This document shows, piece by piece, positions 27,252-35,944 of a DNA stretch of 64,000 nt. The notes beneath the pieces were generated by a model. It saw only the letters and a program-made list of their open reading frames with translations. It was not told where the DNA came from and searched no databases. A program made the translations under genes and the position numbers. Every line of letters begins with the position of its first letter. Positions within the stretch are counted from its first letter, which is position 1. The DNA comes from UBA9676 sp963741615 (GTDB lineage Bacteria > Actinomycetota > Actinomycetes > Streptosporangiales > Streptosporangiaceae): assembly GCA_963741615.1 (NCBI GenBank), contig CAVUIU010000014.1:1-64000 (forward strand). The letters are read 5' to 3'.

Positions 27252-28117
27252 TCCCGATCCTCGCCCGGACCAGGCCCGGGCTCGCTGCCGCCCGCCGCGG
27301 TCTGGGCTCACCGGTGGTGCTGGTCCCTACCATGGGCGCACTCCACGACGGTCACCGTGCGCTGCTCCGGCGCGCCCACGAGATGTCCATGCCGAACGGA
27401 TCCGTCGTGGTATCCGTCTTCGTCAACCCGCTCCAGTTCGGGGCCGGTGAGGACCTTGACCGCTACCCGCGCAGCCTGGACGACGACGTGATGATCTGCG
27501 GGGCGGAGCAGGTGACGGTGGTGTTCGCACCCGGCGTCCGCGAGATGTACCCGCGGGAGCAGCTGATCACCGTGGACCCGGGGCCGATGGGGCAGGTGCT
27601 GGAGGGCGCGTCGCGCCCCGGGTTCTTCACCGGCGTGCTCACGGTGGTGCTCAAGCTGTTCGAGCTCGTCCAGCCGCAGGTGGCGGTCTTCGGGGAGAAG
27701 GACGCCCAGCAGCTTGCACTGGTCCGGCGGATGGCGGGGGATTTCGGTCTCGGGATCGGGATCGCCGGCGTGCCCACCGTGCGCGACCCCGACGGCCTGG
27801 CCGTCTCCAGCCGTAACAGGTACCTGTCGGCGGCCGAGCGGGGCACCGCGCTCGCACTGCCCCGCGCGCTGCGGGCCGGGCGGGAGGCACAGCACGATGG
27901 CCGGGAAGCGGTGCTGAAGGCGGCGCGCGCGATCCTGGACGAGGCGGCCGGGGCGCAGCCGCCGCTGGTCACCGACTACCTGGAACTGGCCGATCCGGGT
28001 ACCTTCGCCCCGGTGGCAGCCGGGTACGGGGGCGAAGCCCTGCTGCTGGCGGCGGCCAGGGCCGGGCCGACCCGGCTGATCGACAACGTGCCCCTTGTCC
28101 TGGGAGCCCGGAGCTGA
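27248..28117 (+). CDS. panC: pantothenate synthetase
   Basis: A 289-residue ligase joining pantoate and beta-alanine with ATP. Motifs: VPTMGALHDGH, VFVNPLQFGAGEDLDRYPR, VFGEKDAQQL and VSSRNRYLS (KMSKS-like). The ATG overlaps the upstream stop (ATGA). The expected partner panD, which makes beta-alanine, does not follow; coaX comes next after 75 bp. Confidence 0.94.
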   Translation: MIPILARTRPGLAAARRGLGSPVVLVPTMGALHDGHRALLRRAHEMSMPNGSVVVSVFVNPLQFGAGEDLDRYPRSLDDDVMICGAEQVTVVFAPGVREMYPREQLITVDPGPMGQVLEGASRPGFFTGVLTVVLKLFELVQPQVAVFGEKDAQQLALVRRMAGDFGLGIGIAGVPTVRDPDGLAVSSRNRYLSAAERGTALALPRALRAGREAQHDGREAVLKAARAILDEAAGAQPPLVTDYLELADPGTFAPVAAGYGGEALLLAAARAGPTRLIDNVPLVLGARS

Positions 28118-28192
28118 TCGCGCCGCGCGCCGGGTGTCCCTGGCCGAAGCCGTGCCGATCAAGGACAATCATGGTGGAGGCGGGGGAGGGCC

Positions 28193-28981
28193 ATGCTGCT
28201 GACCATTGACGTGGGTAACACCAACACCGTGCTCTGCGTGTTCGAGGGCGAGCAGGTGGTCGAGCACTGGCGCATCGCCACCGATCCCGTCCGCACCGCC
28301 GACGAGATCGCCGTCGTGCTGCAGGGCCTGCTCGCGCAGAGCGCCGTGCTCAAGGATCCCGATATCACGGGGATCGCGTTGTGCTCCACCGTCCCTTCCG
28401 TGCTGCACGAGATGCGCGAGGTGTGCGAGCGCTACTACGGCGACGTGCCCGCGCTGATCGTTGAGCCGGGTGTCCGCACCGGCGTCTCGGTCCGGATGGA
28501 CAACCCGAAGGAGGTGGGCAGCGACCGCATCATGAACGCCGTCGCGGCGGTCCATCTCTACGGCGGCCCGGCTTTGGTGGTGGATTTCGGCACGTCAACC
28601 AACTTCGACGCGGTGAGCGCGAAAGGCGAGTTCGTGGGCGGGGTGCTCGCGCCGGGGATCGAGATCTCGGTGGATGCGCTCTCCCGGCGCGCCGCCCAGT
28701 TGCTCAAGGTGGAACTCGCCCGCCCCCAGCACGTGATCGGCAAGAACACCGTCGAGGCGCTCCAATCGGGCATCATCTTCGGGTTCGCCGGCCAGGTCGA
28801 GGGGATCGCCACCCGGATCATCCGCGAACTCGCCCCCGATGACCCGGGTTCGGTGACCGTCATCGCCACCGGCGGCCTTGCCCCGCTGGTCATCGGCGAG
28901 ATCAGCGTGATCAACGCGCACGAGCCGTGGCTGACGCTGATCGGCCTGCGGCTGGTCTATGAGCGGAACATGCCCGGCTGA
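28193..28981 (+). CDS. coaX: type III pantothenate kinase
   Basis: A 262-residue CoaX of the ASKHA fold. DVGNTNTVLCVFEG (phosphate 1), GSDRIMNAVAAVHLYGGPALVVDFGTSTNFDAV (phosphate 2) and GGVLAPGIEIS are visible. It phosphorylates pantothenate, the first step to CoA, and usually needs a monovalent cation. GGAGGCGGGGGAGG lies just before ATG 28193. Its last 25 bp overlap the convergent acetyltransferase gene. Confidence 0.94.
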   Translation: MLLTIDVGNTNTVLCVFEGEQVVEHWRIATDPVRTADEIAVVLQGLLAQSAVLKDPDITGIALCSTVPSVLHEMREVCERYYGDVPALIVEPGVRTGVSVRMDNPKEVGSDRIMNAVAAVHLYGGPALVVDFGTSTNFDAVSAKGEFVGGVLAPGIEISVDALSRRAAQLLKVELARPQHVIGKNTVEALQSGIIFGFAGQVEGIATRIIRELAPDDPGSVTVIATGGLAPLVIGEISVINAHEPWLTLIGLRLVYERNMPG

Positions 28982-29433
28982 CCCGCGCTGGCGGGAGGCT
29001 GCCGCCGTGGCGGGCGTTCCAGGTAGTCCCGGCCAGGCGGCGCGAAGCCGAACTTCTCGTAGAGTCCGTGCGCGTCGGAGGTGTGCAGGCACCAGCGGAA
29101 GCCGGCCCCGGGTCCCCGGTCGATCATGGCTGTCACCAGCGCGGTGCCAAGCCCCTGGCCCCTGGCGTCGGCCAGCACGAAGACGTCAGCGAGGTAGGCG
29201 TAGGCGACGCCGTCGGAGATCGCCCGGGCGAAGCCGGCCATGCGGCCCGAGCCACCGGGACCGGTCTCGTAGCCGCCCACCACCCGCCAGGCGGACTTCA
29301 GCTGGCGCTCCAGATCGGCGCGGCTGCGCCAGCGCGCCCAGTAGGCCTCCTTCGAGAGGAAGGCCCACAACGCGTCGCGGTCCACCCTTCCCGGGTCGTC
29401 GTCGAGTTCGAAGCGGCCGGCTGTGAACTGCAT
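28957..29433 (-). CDS. GNAT family N-acetyltransferase
   Basis: A 158-residue acetyltransferase with LADVFVLADARGQGLGTALVTAMI, the acetyl-CoA binding motif A (R-G-Q-G-L-G), and the motif B-like GLYEKFGFAPPG. An Asp/Arg-rich N-terminal part (ELDDDPGRVDRDALWAFLSKEAYWARWRSR) matches a group annotated as GNAT with unknown substrate. ATG 29433 is chosen over GTG 29472; neither has a strong Shine-Dalgarno. The 3' end overlaps coaX convergently. Confidence 0.82.
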   Translation of the reverse strand: MQFTAGRFELDDDPGRVDRDALWAFLSKEAYWARWRSRADLERQLKSAWRVVGGYETGPGGSGRMAGFARAISDGVAYAYLADVFVLADARGQGLGTALVTAMIDRGPGAGFRWCLHTSDAHGLYEKFGFAPPGRDYLERPPRRQPPASAGQPGMFRS

Positions 29434-29584
29434 GGACAGACCGTACGGCAGGACCGCACGGGCGGGTGACACGGTCGCTCCGCTGCCGCCGTCAGGGGCT
29501 TGGCGTCACCGGGCCGCTGCCCGGGTACAACGGCCCTGGACGGGCCCGGTGACCGACCGGGCGTGCCGCATGAGGGAGGACACC

Positions 29585-30037
29585 GTGAGCGAGGCCGAGC
29601 GCATCCTGCGTGCGGCCGGCACCATCCTGGTCGTGGACTGGCCGACGAGGGACGTGCCTGACACGCTTGCCCGGGCCGGGTACACGGTCCTGGTGAAGGG
29701 CGGGCCGGAACCGGACAACTTCTGGGTCAGCGAGGTCCACGGTGGGGAGGTGACTTCCCGCCGCACCGGTCAGGCTCCCGCGGCCGCAGACCTGGTGTAC
29801 TCACACCGGCCCGCCGGGGAGCTGCCGGGGATCGTGAGCATCGCGCGGCGCCTCGGCGCCGGTGCCGTGTGGCATCAATCGGGTCTGGCCAGCGACGGGA
29901 CGAAGGACCCGCAGGGCTGCTGGATGGAGCAGGGCGCGTCGCGCGCGGCGCGCACGGTCGTGGAGTCGGCCGGCCTGGCGTATGTCGAATCCCCCTACAT
30001 CGCCGGCGAGGTCCGCCGCCTCGGGATCCACAGGTAG
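29585..30037 (+). CDS. CoA-binding domain protein (YccU-like)
   Basis: A 150-residue Rossmann protein of the CoA-binding (PF13380-like) group: GTILVVDWPTRDVPDTLARAGYTVLVKGG at the N-terminus, then GAGAVWHQSGL and a CWMEQ segment at the position where the family has its conserved Cys. Function unknown; CoA or nucleotide binding is predicted from the fold. GTG 29585 is used because GGGAGGA lies four bases upstream; ATG 29570 is in frame. Followed 15 bp later by a short ORF with its own Shine-Dalgarno. Confidence 0.75.
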   Translation: MSEAERILRAAGTILVVDWPTRDVPDTLARAGYTVLVKGGPEPDNFWVSEVHGGEVTSRRTGQAPAAADLVYSHRPAGELPGIVSIARRLGAGAVWHQSGLASDGTKDPQGCWMEQGASRAARTVVESAGLAYVESPYIAGEVRRLGIHR

Positions 30038-30052
30038 CCGGACGGAGGCGCG

Positions 30053-30328
30053 ATGGCTGCACGGAACATCGGCATCGGCTCGGGCGCGCTGGTGGGCGCC
30101 GTCTGGTACCGCGGCCCCGGCCGCACCGCCGGGCTGGCGGCCGCCCTCTTACCCGTTTCGGACCTCATCCCCACCGGCACCGACGGCGTGGCCGCCTGGC
30201 CGCGTGACGGCGCGCCTTCGCCCATGACCGCTGACCGCAGCGAGATTATCGGGCATACAAGAGAGAAGGGACGATATGGCGACTCAGCAACCGGAGCAGG
30301 CTCAGTACCCGGTCCAATTCTCCGTTGA
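30053..30328 (+). CDS. small hypothetical ORF
   Basis: A 91-codon frame opening with MAARNIGIGSGALVGAVWYR, preceded by GGAGG four bases before the ATG. I do not recognise it. Its last 53 bp overlap the start of the DUF4389 gene in another frame, which argues against full length being real. It may be a remnant or a short unannotated peptide. Confidence 0.25.
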   Translation: MAARNIGIGSGALVGAVWYRGPGRTAGLAAALLPVSDLIPTGTDGVAAWPRDGAPSPMTADRSEIIGHTREKGRYGDSATGAGSVPGPILR

Positions 30329-30923
30329 TTACCCGGACCGTGAGCTCAGCCGGGTAACGACGGCGTTCCGCATCTTCATGATCATCCCGATCGCGATCGT
30401 GCTCGGCACGATCTCCGGTGGCACCTGGCAAACGTCTTACAGGCACGGCACCACCACGACCATCGCCGCAGCCGGTGGCCTGCTCTTTCTCGGGCCGTTG
30501 CTCATGATCCTCTTCCGCCGGAAGTACCCGCGCTGGTGGTTCGACTGGAACCTTGAGCTGCAGCGTTTCAGCAACCGGGTGGGCATCTATCTCGCGCTGA
30601 TGGACGACACGTACCCCTCGACCGACGATCACCAATCGGTGCATCTGGAGTACCGCTACCCGGACGCCGAGCGTGACCTGAACCGGTGGCTGCCCCTGGT
30701 GAAATGGCTGCTGGCCATTCCGCATTACATCGTGCTCTTCTTCCTCGATATCGCCGCCGTGGTGGTCGTGATCGTGACCTGGTTCGCGATCCTGTTCACC
30801 GGCCGCTACCCCCGTGGAATGTTCGACTTCGTGGAGGGAGTCATTCGCTGGCACAACCGCGTGGTCGGCTACGTTCTCACCCTGGTCACGGACCGGTATC
30901 CGCCATTCCGGCTGGGGCCCTGA
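30276..30923 (+). CDS. DUF4389 membrane protein
   Basis: A 215-residue protein with at least three hydrophobic segments (IFMIIPIAIVLGTI; IAAAGGLLFLGPLLMILF; WLLAIPHYIVLFFLDIAAVVVVIVTWFAILF) and the DUF4389 signatures RYPRGMFDFVEGVIRWHNRVVGYVL and YPDAERDLNRWLPLVKWLLAIPHY. Function unknown. ATG 30276 is five bases after GAAGGGA. It stands alone before lysS. Confidence 0.85.
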   Translation: MATQQPEQAQYPVQFSVDYPDRELSRVTTAFRIFMIIPIAIVLGTISGGTWQTSYRHGTTTTIAAAGGLLFLGPLLMILFRRKYPRWWFDWNLELQRFSNRVGIYLALMDDTYPSTDDHQSVHLEYRYPDAERDLNRWLPLVKWLLAIPHYIVLFFLDIAAVVVVIVTWFAILFTGRYPRGMFDFVEGVIRWHNRVVGYVLTLVTDRYPPFRLGP

Positions 30924-30995
30924 CCACCGGCGGGCGGCCCACCGGCGGCAGCGTCAGGGCGTCCCGCGGGCCCGGTGCCCGGTAGCCTCTTCCGG

Positions 30996-32567
30996 GTGGA
31001 AGACGATCAGGTCCAGGGCGGCGACGTGACAGGGCACGGGGCCGGGCACCCCGGCCCGGCTGGCCCGGCTGGCCCGGCTGGCCCGGCCGGCCCGGCTGGG
31101 GTGCCGGAGCAGATGCAGGTCCGGCTGGCCAAGCGGGAGCGGCTGCTGGCGGCCGGCGTCAACCCCTACCCCGTCGGCTTCCCCCGCACTGCCACGGCCG
31201 GCGAGGTGCGGGAACGCTACCCGGACCTGGCGGCAGGCGCCGCGACCGGCGAGAAGGTCGGGGTTGCGGGCCGGGTGATGCTGTCGCGTATCGGCGGAAA
31301 GCTCTGCTTCGCCACCATCCGCGACGGCACCGGGGACATCCAGGTCATGATCTCGCAGGACCGGGTCGGCCCGGATGCCCTGGCCGCCTGGAAGCGCGAC
31401 GTGGATCTCGGGGACCACGTGGGCGTGGAAGGCGAGGTGATCTCCTCCCGGCGCGGGGAGCTTTCCGTGCTGGCGGACAGCTTCGCCATCACGGCCAAGG
31501 CCCTGCGGCCCCTTCCCGAGAAACACGCGGGATTGTCGGACGTCGAGTCGCGGGTCCGCCAGCGTTATGTCGATCTGATCGTCAATCCGGGGACACGGCG
31601 GATGGCGGAGATCCGGAGCACCGTCACCCGTGTGCTGCGGGAGAACCTGCACGCGCGTGGCTTCCTCGAGGTGGAGACGCCGGTGCTGCAGCCGGTGCAC
31701 GGCGGGGCGAACGCGCGTCCGTTCACCACCCACATCAACGCCTATGACATGGACATCTACCTGCGCATCGCGCTGGAACTGCACCTCAAGCGGCTGCTGG
31801 TCGGCGGCCTGGAGAAGGTCTTCGAGATCGGCCGCAATTTCCGCAACGAGGGGGCGGATTCCACGCACAACCCCGAGTTCACCATGCTCGAGGCCTACGA
31901 GGCGTACGGCGACTACAACACGATCGGGACCCTCACCAGGGAGCTGATCCAGGCAGCGGCCCTGGCGGCCTTCGGCTCCACGGTCGTGCGGCGGGCGGAC
32001 GGCGGCGAGGCCGATATCGGGGGGCAGTGGCGGTCGAAGACGGTGCACGCCGCCGTGTCCGAGGCGCTGGGCGAGGAGGTGACGCCCGACACCAGCGAGC
32101 AGGAGCTGCGCAAGCTGTGCTCGCAGGCGGGGGTGCCGGCCGAGCTGGGCTGGAGCCGGGGGCAGATCGTGCTGGAGATGTACGAGCGGCTGGTCGAGCG
32201 GCAGACCGTGGCGCCGACGTTCTACCGGGACTTCCCGGTCGAGGTCTCGCCGCTGACCCGGGCGCACCGGGAAGATCCGCGGCTGGCCGAGCGATGGGAC
32301 CTGGTGGCGTTCGGCACCGAGATCGGGACCGGCTACTCCGAGCTCAACGATCCGGTCGAGGAGCGGGCCAGGCTCACCGCACAGTCGCTGCTCGCCGCCG
32401 GCGGCGATCCCGAGGCGATGCAGCTGGACGAGGACTTCCTGCGTGCGCTGGAGTACGGCATGCCGCCGGCCGGCGGCATGGGCGCGGGCATCGACCGGAT
32501 CCTGATCATGCTGACCGGCGAGAGCGTGCGGGAGACGATTCTGTTCCCGATGGTGCGCCCGGAATAA
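30996..32567 (+). CDS. lysS: lysyl-tRNA synthetase (class II)
   Basis: About 523 residues: an OB-fold anticodon-binding domain (VGVAGRVMLSRIGGKLCFATIRDGTGDIQVM) and a class II catalytic core with motif 2 FEIGRNFRNEGADSTHNPEFTMLEAYEAYGDY and motif 3 GGMGAGIDRILIMLTG. The N-terminus carries a (GPA)n stretch from a 9-bp repeat. It charges tRNA-Lys in the cytosol. GTG 30996 is chosen: TAGCCT (30983-30988) ends seven bases upstream with no Shine-Dalgarno, consistent with a leaderless mRNA. Confidence 0.95.
   Translation: MEDDQVQGGDVTGHGAGHPGPAGPAGPAGPAGPAGVPEQMQVRLAKRERLLAAGVNPYPVGFPRTATAGEVRERYPDLAAGAATGEKVGVAGRVMLSRIGGKLCFATIRDGTGDIQVMISQDRVGPDALAAWKRDVDLGDHVGVEGEVISSRRGELSVLADSFAITAKALRPLPEKHAGLSDVESRVRQRYVDLIVNPGTRRMAEIRSTVTRVLRENLHARGFLEVETPVLQPVHGGANARPFTTHINAYDMDIYLRIALELHLKRLLVGGLEKVFEIGRNFRNEGADSTHNPEFTMLEAYEAYGDYNTIGTLTRELIQAAALAAFGSTVVRRADGGEADIGGQWRSKTVHAAVSEALGEEVTPDTSEQELRKLCSQAGVPAELGWSRGQIVLEMYERLVERQTVAPTFYRDFPVEVSPLTRAHREDPRLAERWDLVAFGTEIGTGYSELNDPVEERARLTAQSLLAAGGDPEAMQLDEDFLRALEYGMPPAGGMGAGIDRILIMLTGESVRETILFPMVRPE
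31053..31097. repeat. 9-bp tandem repeat near the lysS 5' end
   Basis: Five near-identical copies of GGCCCGGCT encode a Gly-Pro-Ala repeat between the start of LysS and its OB domain. Confidence 0.88.
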
Positions 32568-32652
32568 GCCCGCCGGACGATCGGCCGATGCCCGATTCGA
32601 TCAGCTGCCCGGGCGGCCAGCCGGCTGCCAACGGCGGTGGGCTCAGCGGCGC

Positions 32653-33705
32653 TCAGCCGACGATGCGGACGGCGCCGACGTAGACGTCCCACATGACCGG
32701 CTCCACCTGGACTGTCTCCCCGAAGTTGGGGGCGTCGACCATCAGCCCGTTGCCGATGTAGAGGCCGACGTGACCGATGTCGGGGTAGAAGAACACCAGG
32801 TCCCCGGGCTGCAGGTCAGCGCGGGCCACGTGCACGCCCATGTTCCACTGGTCGCCGGTGAAGTGCGGCAGGCTGATGCCGACCTGGGCGTAGGCCCACA
32901 GGACGAGGCCCGAGCAGTCGAACGAGCTGGGCCCGGCCGCTCCCCACACATAGGGGTCTCCCCGCTTGGACAGCGCGAACCGCAGGGCCTCGGCGCCGAT
33001 CGTGTTGGCGGTCGGGAGGTTGAAGTTGGGCCAGTTGCCGGTCTTCTTGAAGACGGCCATCGCCTTGGCGAACGCGCTGCTGTTGAGAATGTTGATCTTC
33101 TTCTGGGCCGCCTGCCGCCTGACGGCCATCTGGGCGGCCAGGTGGGCTACCAGTTTGCCCTGCTGCTGCGCGGTCTCCCTGGCCCGCTGGGCCGCCGCGA
33201 CCGCCGCGGCCAGCTGACCGACCCGGTCGCCGTTCTCCTGCTGAAGCTGCTGCATGATTGCTGCGCGGCTGATCAGGGTCTGCGCGTCGCTGGTCGTCAG
33301 CAGCTGCAGCGAGCTGTCCAGCCCGCCGTTCATGTAACTCTGGGCCGCGAGCTGGCCGACGCTGAGCTTGCCGGCGCTGAGCCGGACGATGTCTTCCCCG
33401 TAGGTCTGCTGGGCGACCCGGGCCTCGGAACGCGCCTGGTTGAGCTGGATGCGCAGCCCGTTGTACTGCTCGTCGAGCGAGTTGATCTGGTTCGACAGCG
33501 CGCGCGCCCTGGCGATCAGGCTCTGCAGACTCGACGCGGGCCGTCCCGGCGCCGCGGCGCCCACGCCACTCGGGAGAACGAAGCTGACCATGATGGCCAC
33601 CCCCATCAGGGTGGCCGTCCGCCGCCAGATGCGACCGTACCGCCATGGGCGACGGGGCTGTCGTGGATCACTTGGGCTATGCCTAGCGGGAGGCACGTGC
33701 TCCAC
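32653..33705 (-). CDS. secreted NlpC/P60 peptidoglycan hydrolase with coiled-coil
   Basis: A 350-residue exported protein. A basic N-region and hydrophobic helix (LMGVAIMVSFVLPSGVGAAAPG) form a signal peptide; a long coiled coil follows (ARALSNQINSLDEQYNGLRIQLNQ, AAAVAAAQRARETAQQQ); the C-terminal NlpC/P60 domain has Cys in SSFDCSGLVLWAYAQ and His in DIGHVGLYIG. It resembles RipA/RipC-type D,L-endopeptidases that cut stem peptides during division. GTG 33705 is chosen because AGGAGAGGAG ends five bases upstream; the frame open to 33930 is not coding-like. Transcribed toward lysS. Confidence 0.9.
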   Translation of the reverse strand: MEHVPPARHSPSDPRQPRRPWRYGRIWRRTATLMGVAIMVSFVLPSGVGAAAPGRPASSLQSLIARARALSNQINSLDEQYNGLRIQLNQARSEARVAQQTYGEDIVRLSAGKLSVGQLAAQSYMNGGLDSSLQLLTTSDAQTLISRAAIMQQLQQENGDRVGQLAAAVAAAQRARETAQQQGKLVAHLAAQMAVRRQAAQKKINILNSSAFAKAMAVFKKTGNWPNFNLPTANTIGAEALRFALSKRGDPYVWGAAGPSSFDCSGLVLWAYAQVGISLPHFTGDQWNMGVHVARADLQPGDLVFFYPDIGHVGLYIGNGLMVDAPNFGETVQVEPVMWDVYVGAVRIVG

Positions 33706-34277
33706 GTCAGCTCCTCTCCTCGAGCGCCTGTGGCTCTCGTCGCAGGATCCGGGAGTCGTGCTAGGCGCGGGGTGGCCAGCCGTGGCTGCACGTCTGACTA
33801 GCGCCGAACAATAATGGATCAAGGGTCCACCGCGAGGCTGAACCTGTGAAACTTTGCATTGCGGGTAACTGCCGGTCCGCTCCGGAATGACTGAGTAGTC
33901 AGGTTCACGCTTGGGCAACGGGCTGACCATCCTTCGCTGAACCCGTATCTTCGCAGCTCAGAGCATTGCGAGGCCCGTCATCCGGCGAGGCGTGATCTGC
34001 GTGTGATTGCGCGCGAAGTGTTTTGCGGCGCCGCTCCCGTAGGGCGATCCGTGATTGTACGGTGACGTTACGTGGAGTAATTGTCGTTTGGCTGCGTGCG
34101 GTGACCAGATGGGGTCGAGATAGCGGCCGGAGTGGCGGCCCGGCGTGGCGGGAAAGGGACGACCGCGGTGACCGGGAACGGGAGCCGCCGGCGGCGGGGG
34201 GCGGGATGGGTGTGGTCCCCGCGGCGCGCCGCTGGCAGCGCGGGCCGGCGCCGGTCACACGCTAGGGTGTGCGGGCA
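33706..34277. other. 572-bp divergent intergenic region
   Basis: Lower GC than its surroundings at 33800-34090. It must hold the promoter of the NlpC/P60 gene (minus) and that of the argA-like gene (plus). On the + strand TTGTAC (34055-34060), 17 bp, TAATTG (34078-34083) is a good vegetative promoter match. TAGGGT (34263-34268) sits nine bases before the argA start. I looked for the c-di-AMP (ydaO) riboswitch often found before such hydrolases and did not see its conserved elements. No convincing ORF. Confidence 0.5.
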
Positions 34278-34781
34278 ATGGACTATGCGATCAGACGTGC
34301 GCGGACCAGTGACGTGCGGGCGATCGGCGAACTGGTGGACGGCAACGTCGGTTCCGGGCGGCTGCTCGCCAAGGCCATCGTCACTCTGTACGAGGACGTG
34401 CAGGAGTTCTGGGTCGCCGAACGCGACGGCGACGGGGAGATCCTCGGCTGCGGGGCCCTGCACGTCATGTGGGAGGACCTGGCCGAGATCCGGACGATAG
34501 CGGTCCGCGTGGATAGCCAGGGGCACGGCGTCGGCCACCGGCTGGTGGAGGCCCTGCTGGGCAGCGCGCGCGGCCTGGGTGTGCGGCGGGTATTCGTGCT
34601 GACCTTCGCCGTCGGGTTCTTCGCGGGGCACGGCTTCAAGCAGATCGACGGGACGCCGGTCTCGCACGAGGTGTATGAGGAACTGCTCCGTTCTTACGAC
34701 GAGGGGGTCGCCGAGTTCCTCGACCTCGACCGGGTGAAGCCCAACACGCTGGGCAATACCCGCATGCTGCTGCATCTGTGA
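34278..34781 (+). CDS. argA: amino-acid N-acetyltransferase (ArgA/NAGS-like)
   Basis: A 167-residue GNAT protein very similar in plan to mycobacterial ArgA (Rv2747): RRARTSDVRAIGELVD, LYEDVQEFWVAERDGDGEILGCGALHVMWEDLAEIRTIAV, GHGVGHRLVEALL, RRVFVLTFAVGFFAGHGFKQIDGTPV and the ending FLDLDRVKPNTLGNTRMLLHL. It would acetylate glutamate (or glutamine) as the first arginine-pathway step. ATG 34278 follows TAGGGT by nine bases with no Shine-Dalgarno, suggesting a leaderless transcript. It converges on the HTH membrane protein gene. Confidence 0.9.
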   Translation: MDYAIRRARTSDVRAIGELVDGNVGSGRLLAKAIVTLYEDVQEFWVAERDGDGEILGCGALHVMWEDLAEIRTIAVRVDSQGHGVGHRLVEALLGSARGLGVRRVFVLTFAVGFFAGHGFKQIDGTPVSHEVYEELLRSYDEGVAEFLDLDRVKPNTLGNTRMLLHL

Positions 34782-34798
34782 TGAGCTGCCGCAGCTGA

Positions 34799-35755
34799 TC
34801 AGGCGCGGCCTTCCAGCCGGAGGTTATACACGCTTGCCTGGAAGGTGCCGGCTGGGTCGGGCGGCAGGCTCGTGAACCAGATGAGCACATAACGGCCGTG
34901 CGCCGGGGTGGCGAGATGCAGGTGCACCACACCGCCCGCGTTGGCTGCGTCCGCGGCGGGTGGCAGCTGTGCCAGTGCGGGTGCGTCGCCGACCCGCAAC
35001 TGGAACACGGCGCCGTGCGCCGTGCCGAGCGCTATCCGGGCGGCTGTGATCGTCACCGGCCGGCCCATGTCCACGAGCAGGCCCGTACCCGGATACAGGT
35101 TCCCGAGGTGGGCGGTCCGGTACCAGTCGCTATGCCATGCCGTGGCGGGATTGGCATCGATCGCCAGCGGCGCGAGGTCGCTGTTGTCACCTTGGCCGGT
35201 GCCGGCCGAGCCGAACGCCACGGCGGTGGCCGGGGTGAGCGGGCGCGCCGGGACGGCGCCCGGTGTGCTCGCCTTCGGCGGCGACGTCGGCAGCGCGTGC
35301 TTGCCGTTAGCGGGTTGGCGGTGAGTCACCGGGTGTGCCCCGGCCGAGGGTGCGGCGCTCGTCACATGGCGCAAGCCCCCATGCACCTGGAACGCCGCGA
35401 ACCAAATCCCCCCCACCACCGCCCCCCATAGCGCCACCACCAGTACCAGTACCGCGGTCCAGTGCAACCGGAACCGCCTGACCGGCGTGACCGGCTCGGT
35501 TATGTCACCGGGGGCGACATCTGGTCCCGGCTGGGCCGTGTCGTACTCCTGGATCAGCGGCTCCGGATCGGCCCCGATTGCCACGGCGATGCGGCGGATG
35601 TCCCCCCGGGCATAAGAGTCGCCGCCACACGCTGAGTAATCATCACCTTCGATACCGGTGATGATCGATTCCCCGATGCGGGTCTGCTCGCTGACCTGGG
35701 TCACGGTCAGCCCCGCCCGACGTCGCGCTTCCGCGAGGGCTTCGCCGATGCTCAC
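34799..35755 (-). CDS. membrane-anchored XRE/RodZ-like HTH protein
   Basis: A 318-residue protein with a cytoplasmic HTH (SIGEALAEARRRAGLTVTQVSEQTRI, about 2-60), a single membrane helix (LHWTAVLVLVVALWGAVVGGIWFAAF, about 95-120), a Pro/Ala/Thr-rich linker and a C-terminal beta-rich domain (LAPLAIDANPATAWHSDWYRT, then GLLVDMGRPVTITAARIALG) resembling discoidin/F5-8 type ligand-binding modules. The plan is RodZ-like: inner HTH, outer domain. It could sense or tether cell-wall components, by inference. GTG 35755 is six bases after GGAGG. Confidence 0.82.
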   Translation of the reverse strand: MSIGEALAEARRRAGLTVTQVSEQTRIGESIITGIEGDDYSACGGDSYARGDIRRIAVAIGADPEPLIQEYDTAQPGPDVAPGDITEPVTPVRRFRLHWTAVLVLVVALWGAVVGGIWFAAFQVHGGLRHVTSAAPSAGAHPVTHRQPANGKHALPTSPPKASTPGAVPARPLTPATAVAFGSAGTGQGDNSDLAPLAIDANPATAWHSDWYRTAHLGNLYPGTGLLVDMGRPVTITAARIALGTAHGAVFQLRVGDAPALAQLPPAADAANAGGVVHLHLATPAHGRYVLIWFTSLPPDPAGTFQASVYNLRLEGRA

Positions 35756-35944
35756 ACCGCGCCTCCACTGCGGACCGCACTGCACACCGCCCCGATCGCG
35801 GAGCGCCGCCGGTCATGATTCCAGCATTGACAATATGTCCGCGGCGGGCCGCCGCACAGTCAGTCCAGGCAGCCCGCCCGCCGGGTGACGCGTTCAGCTT
35901 GACCGGCTCGGATCCCGTCCGGCGGGCCCGGCAGGTCGGGCGGC

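Noticed and set aside
33706..33960. ydaO (c-di-AMP) riboswitch before the NlpC/P60 gene
   Set aside because: The conserved blocks expected of this riboswitch in actinobacteria were not found on the minus strand.
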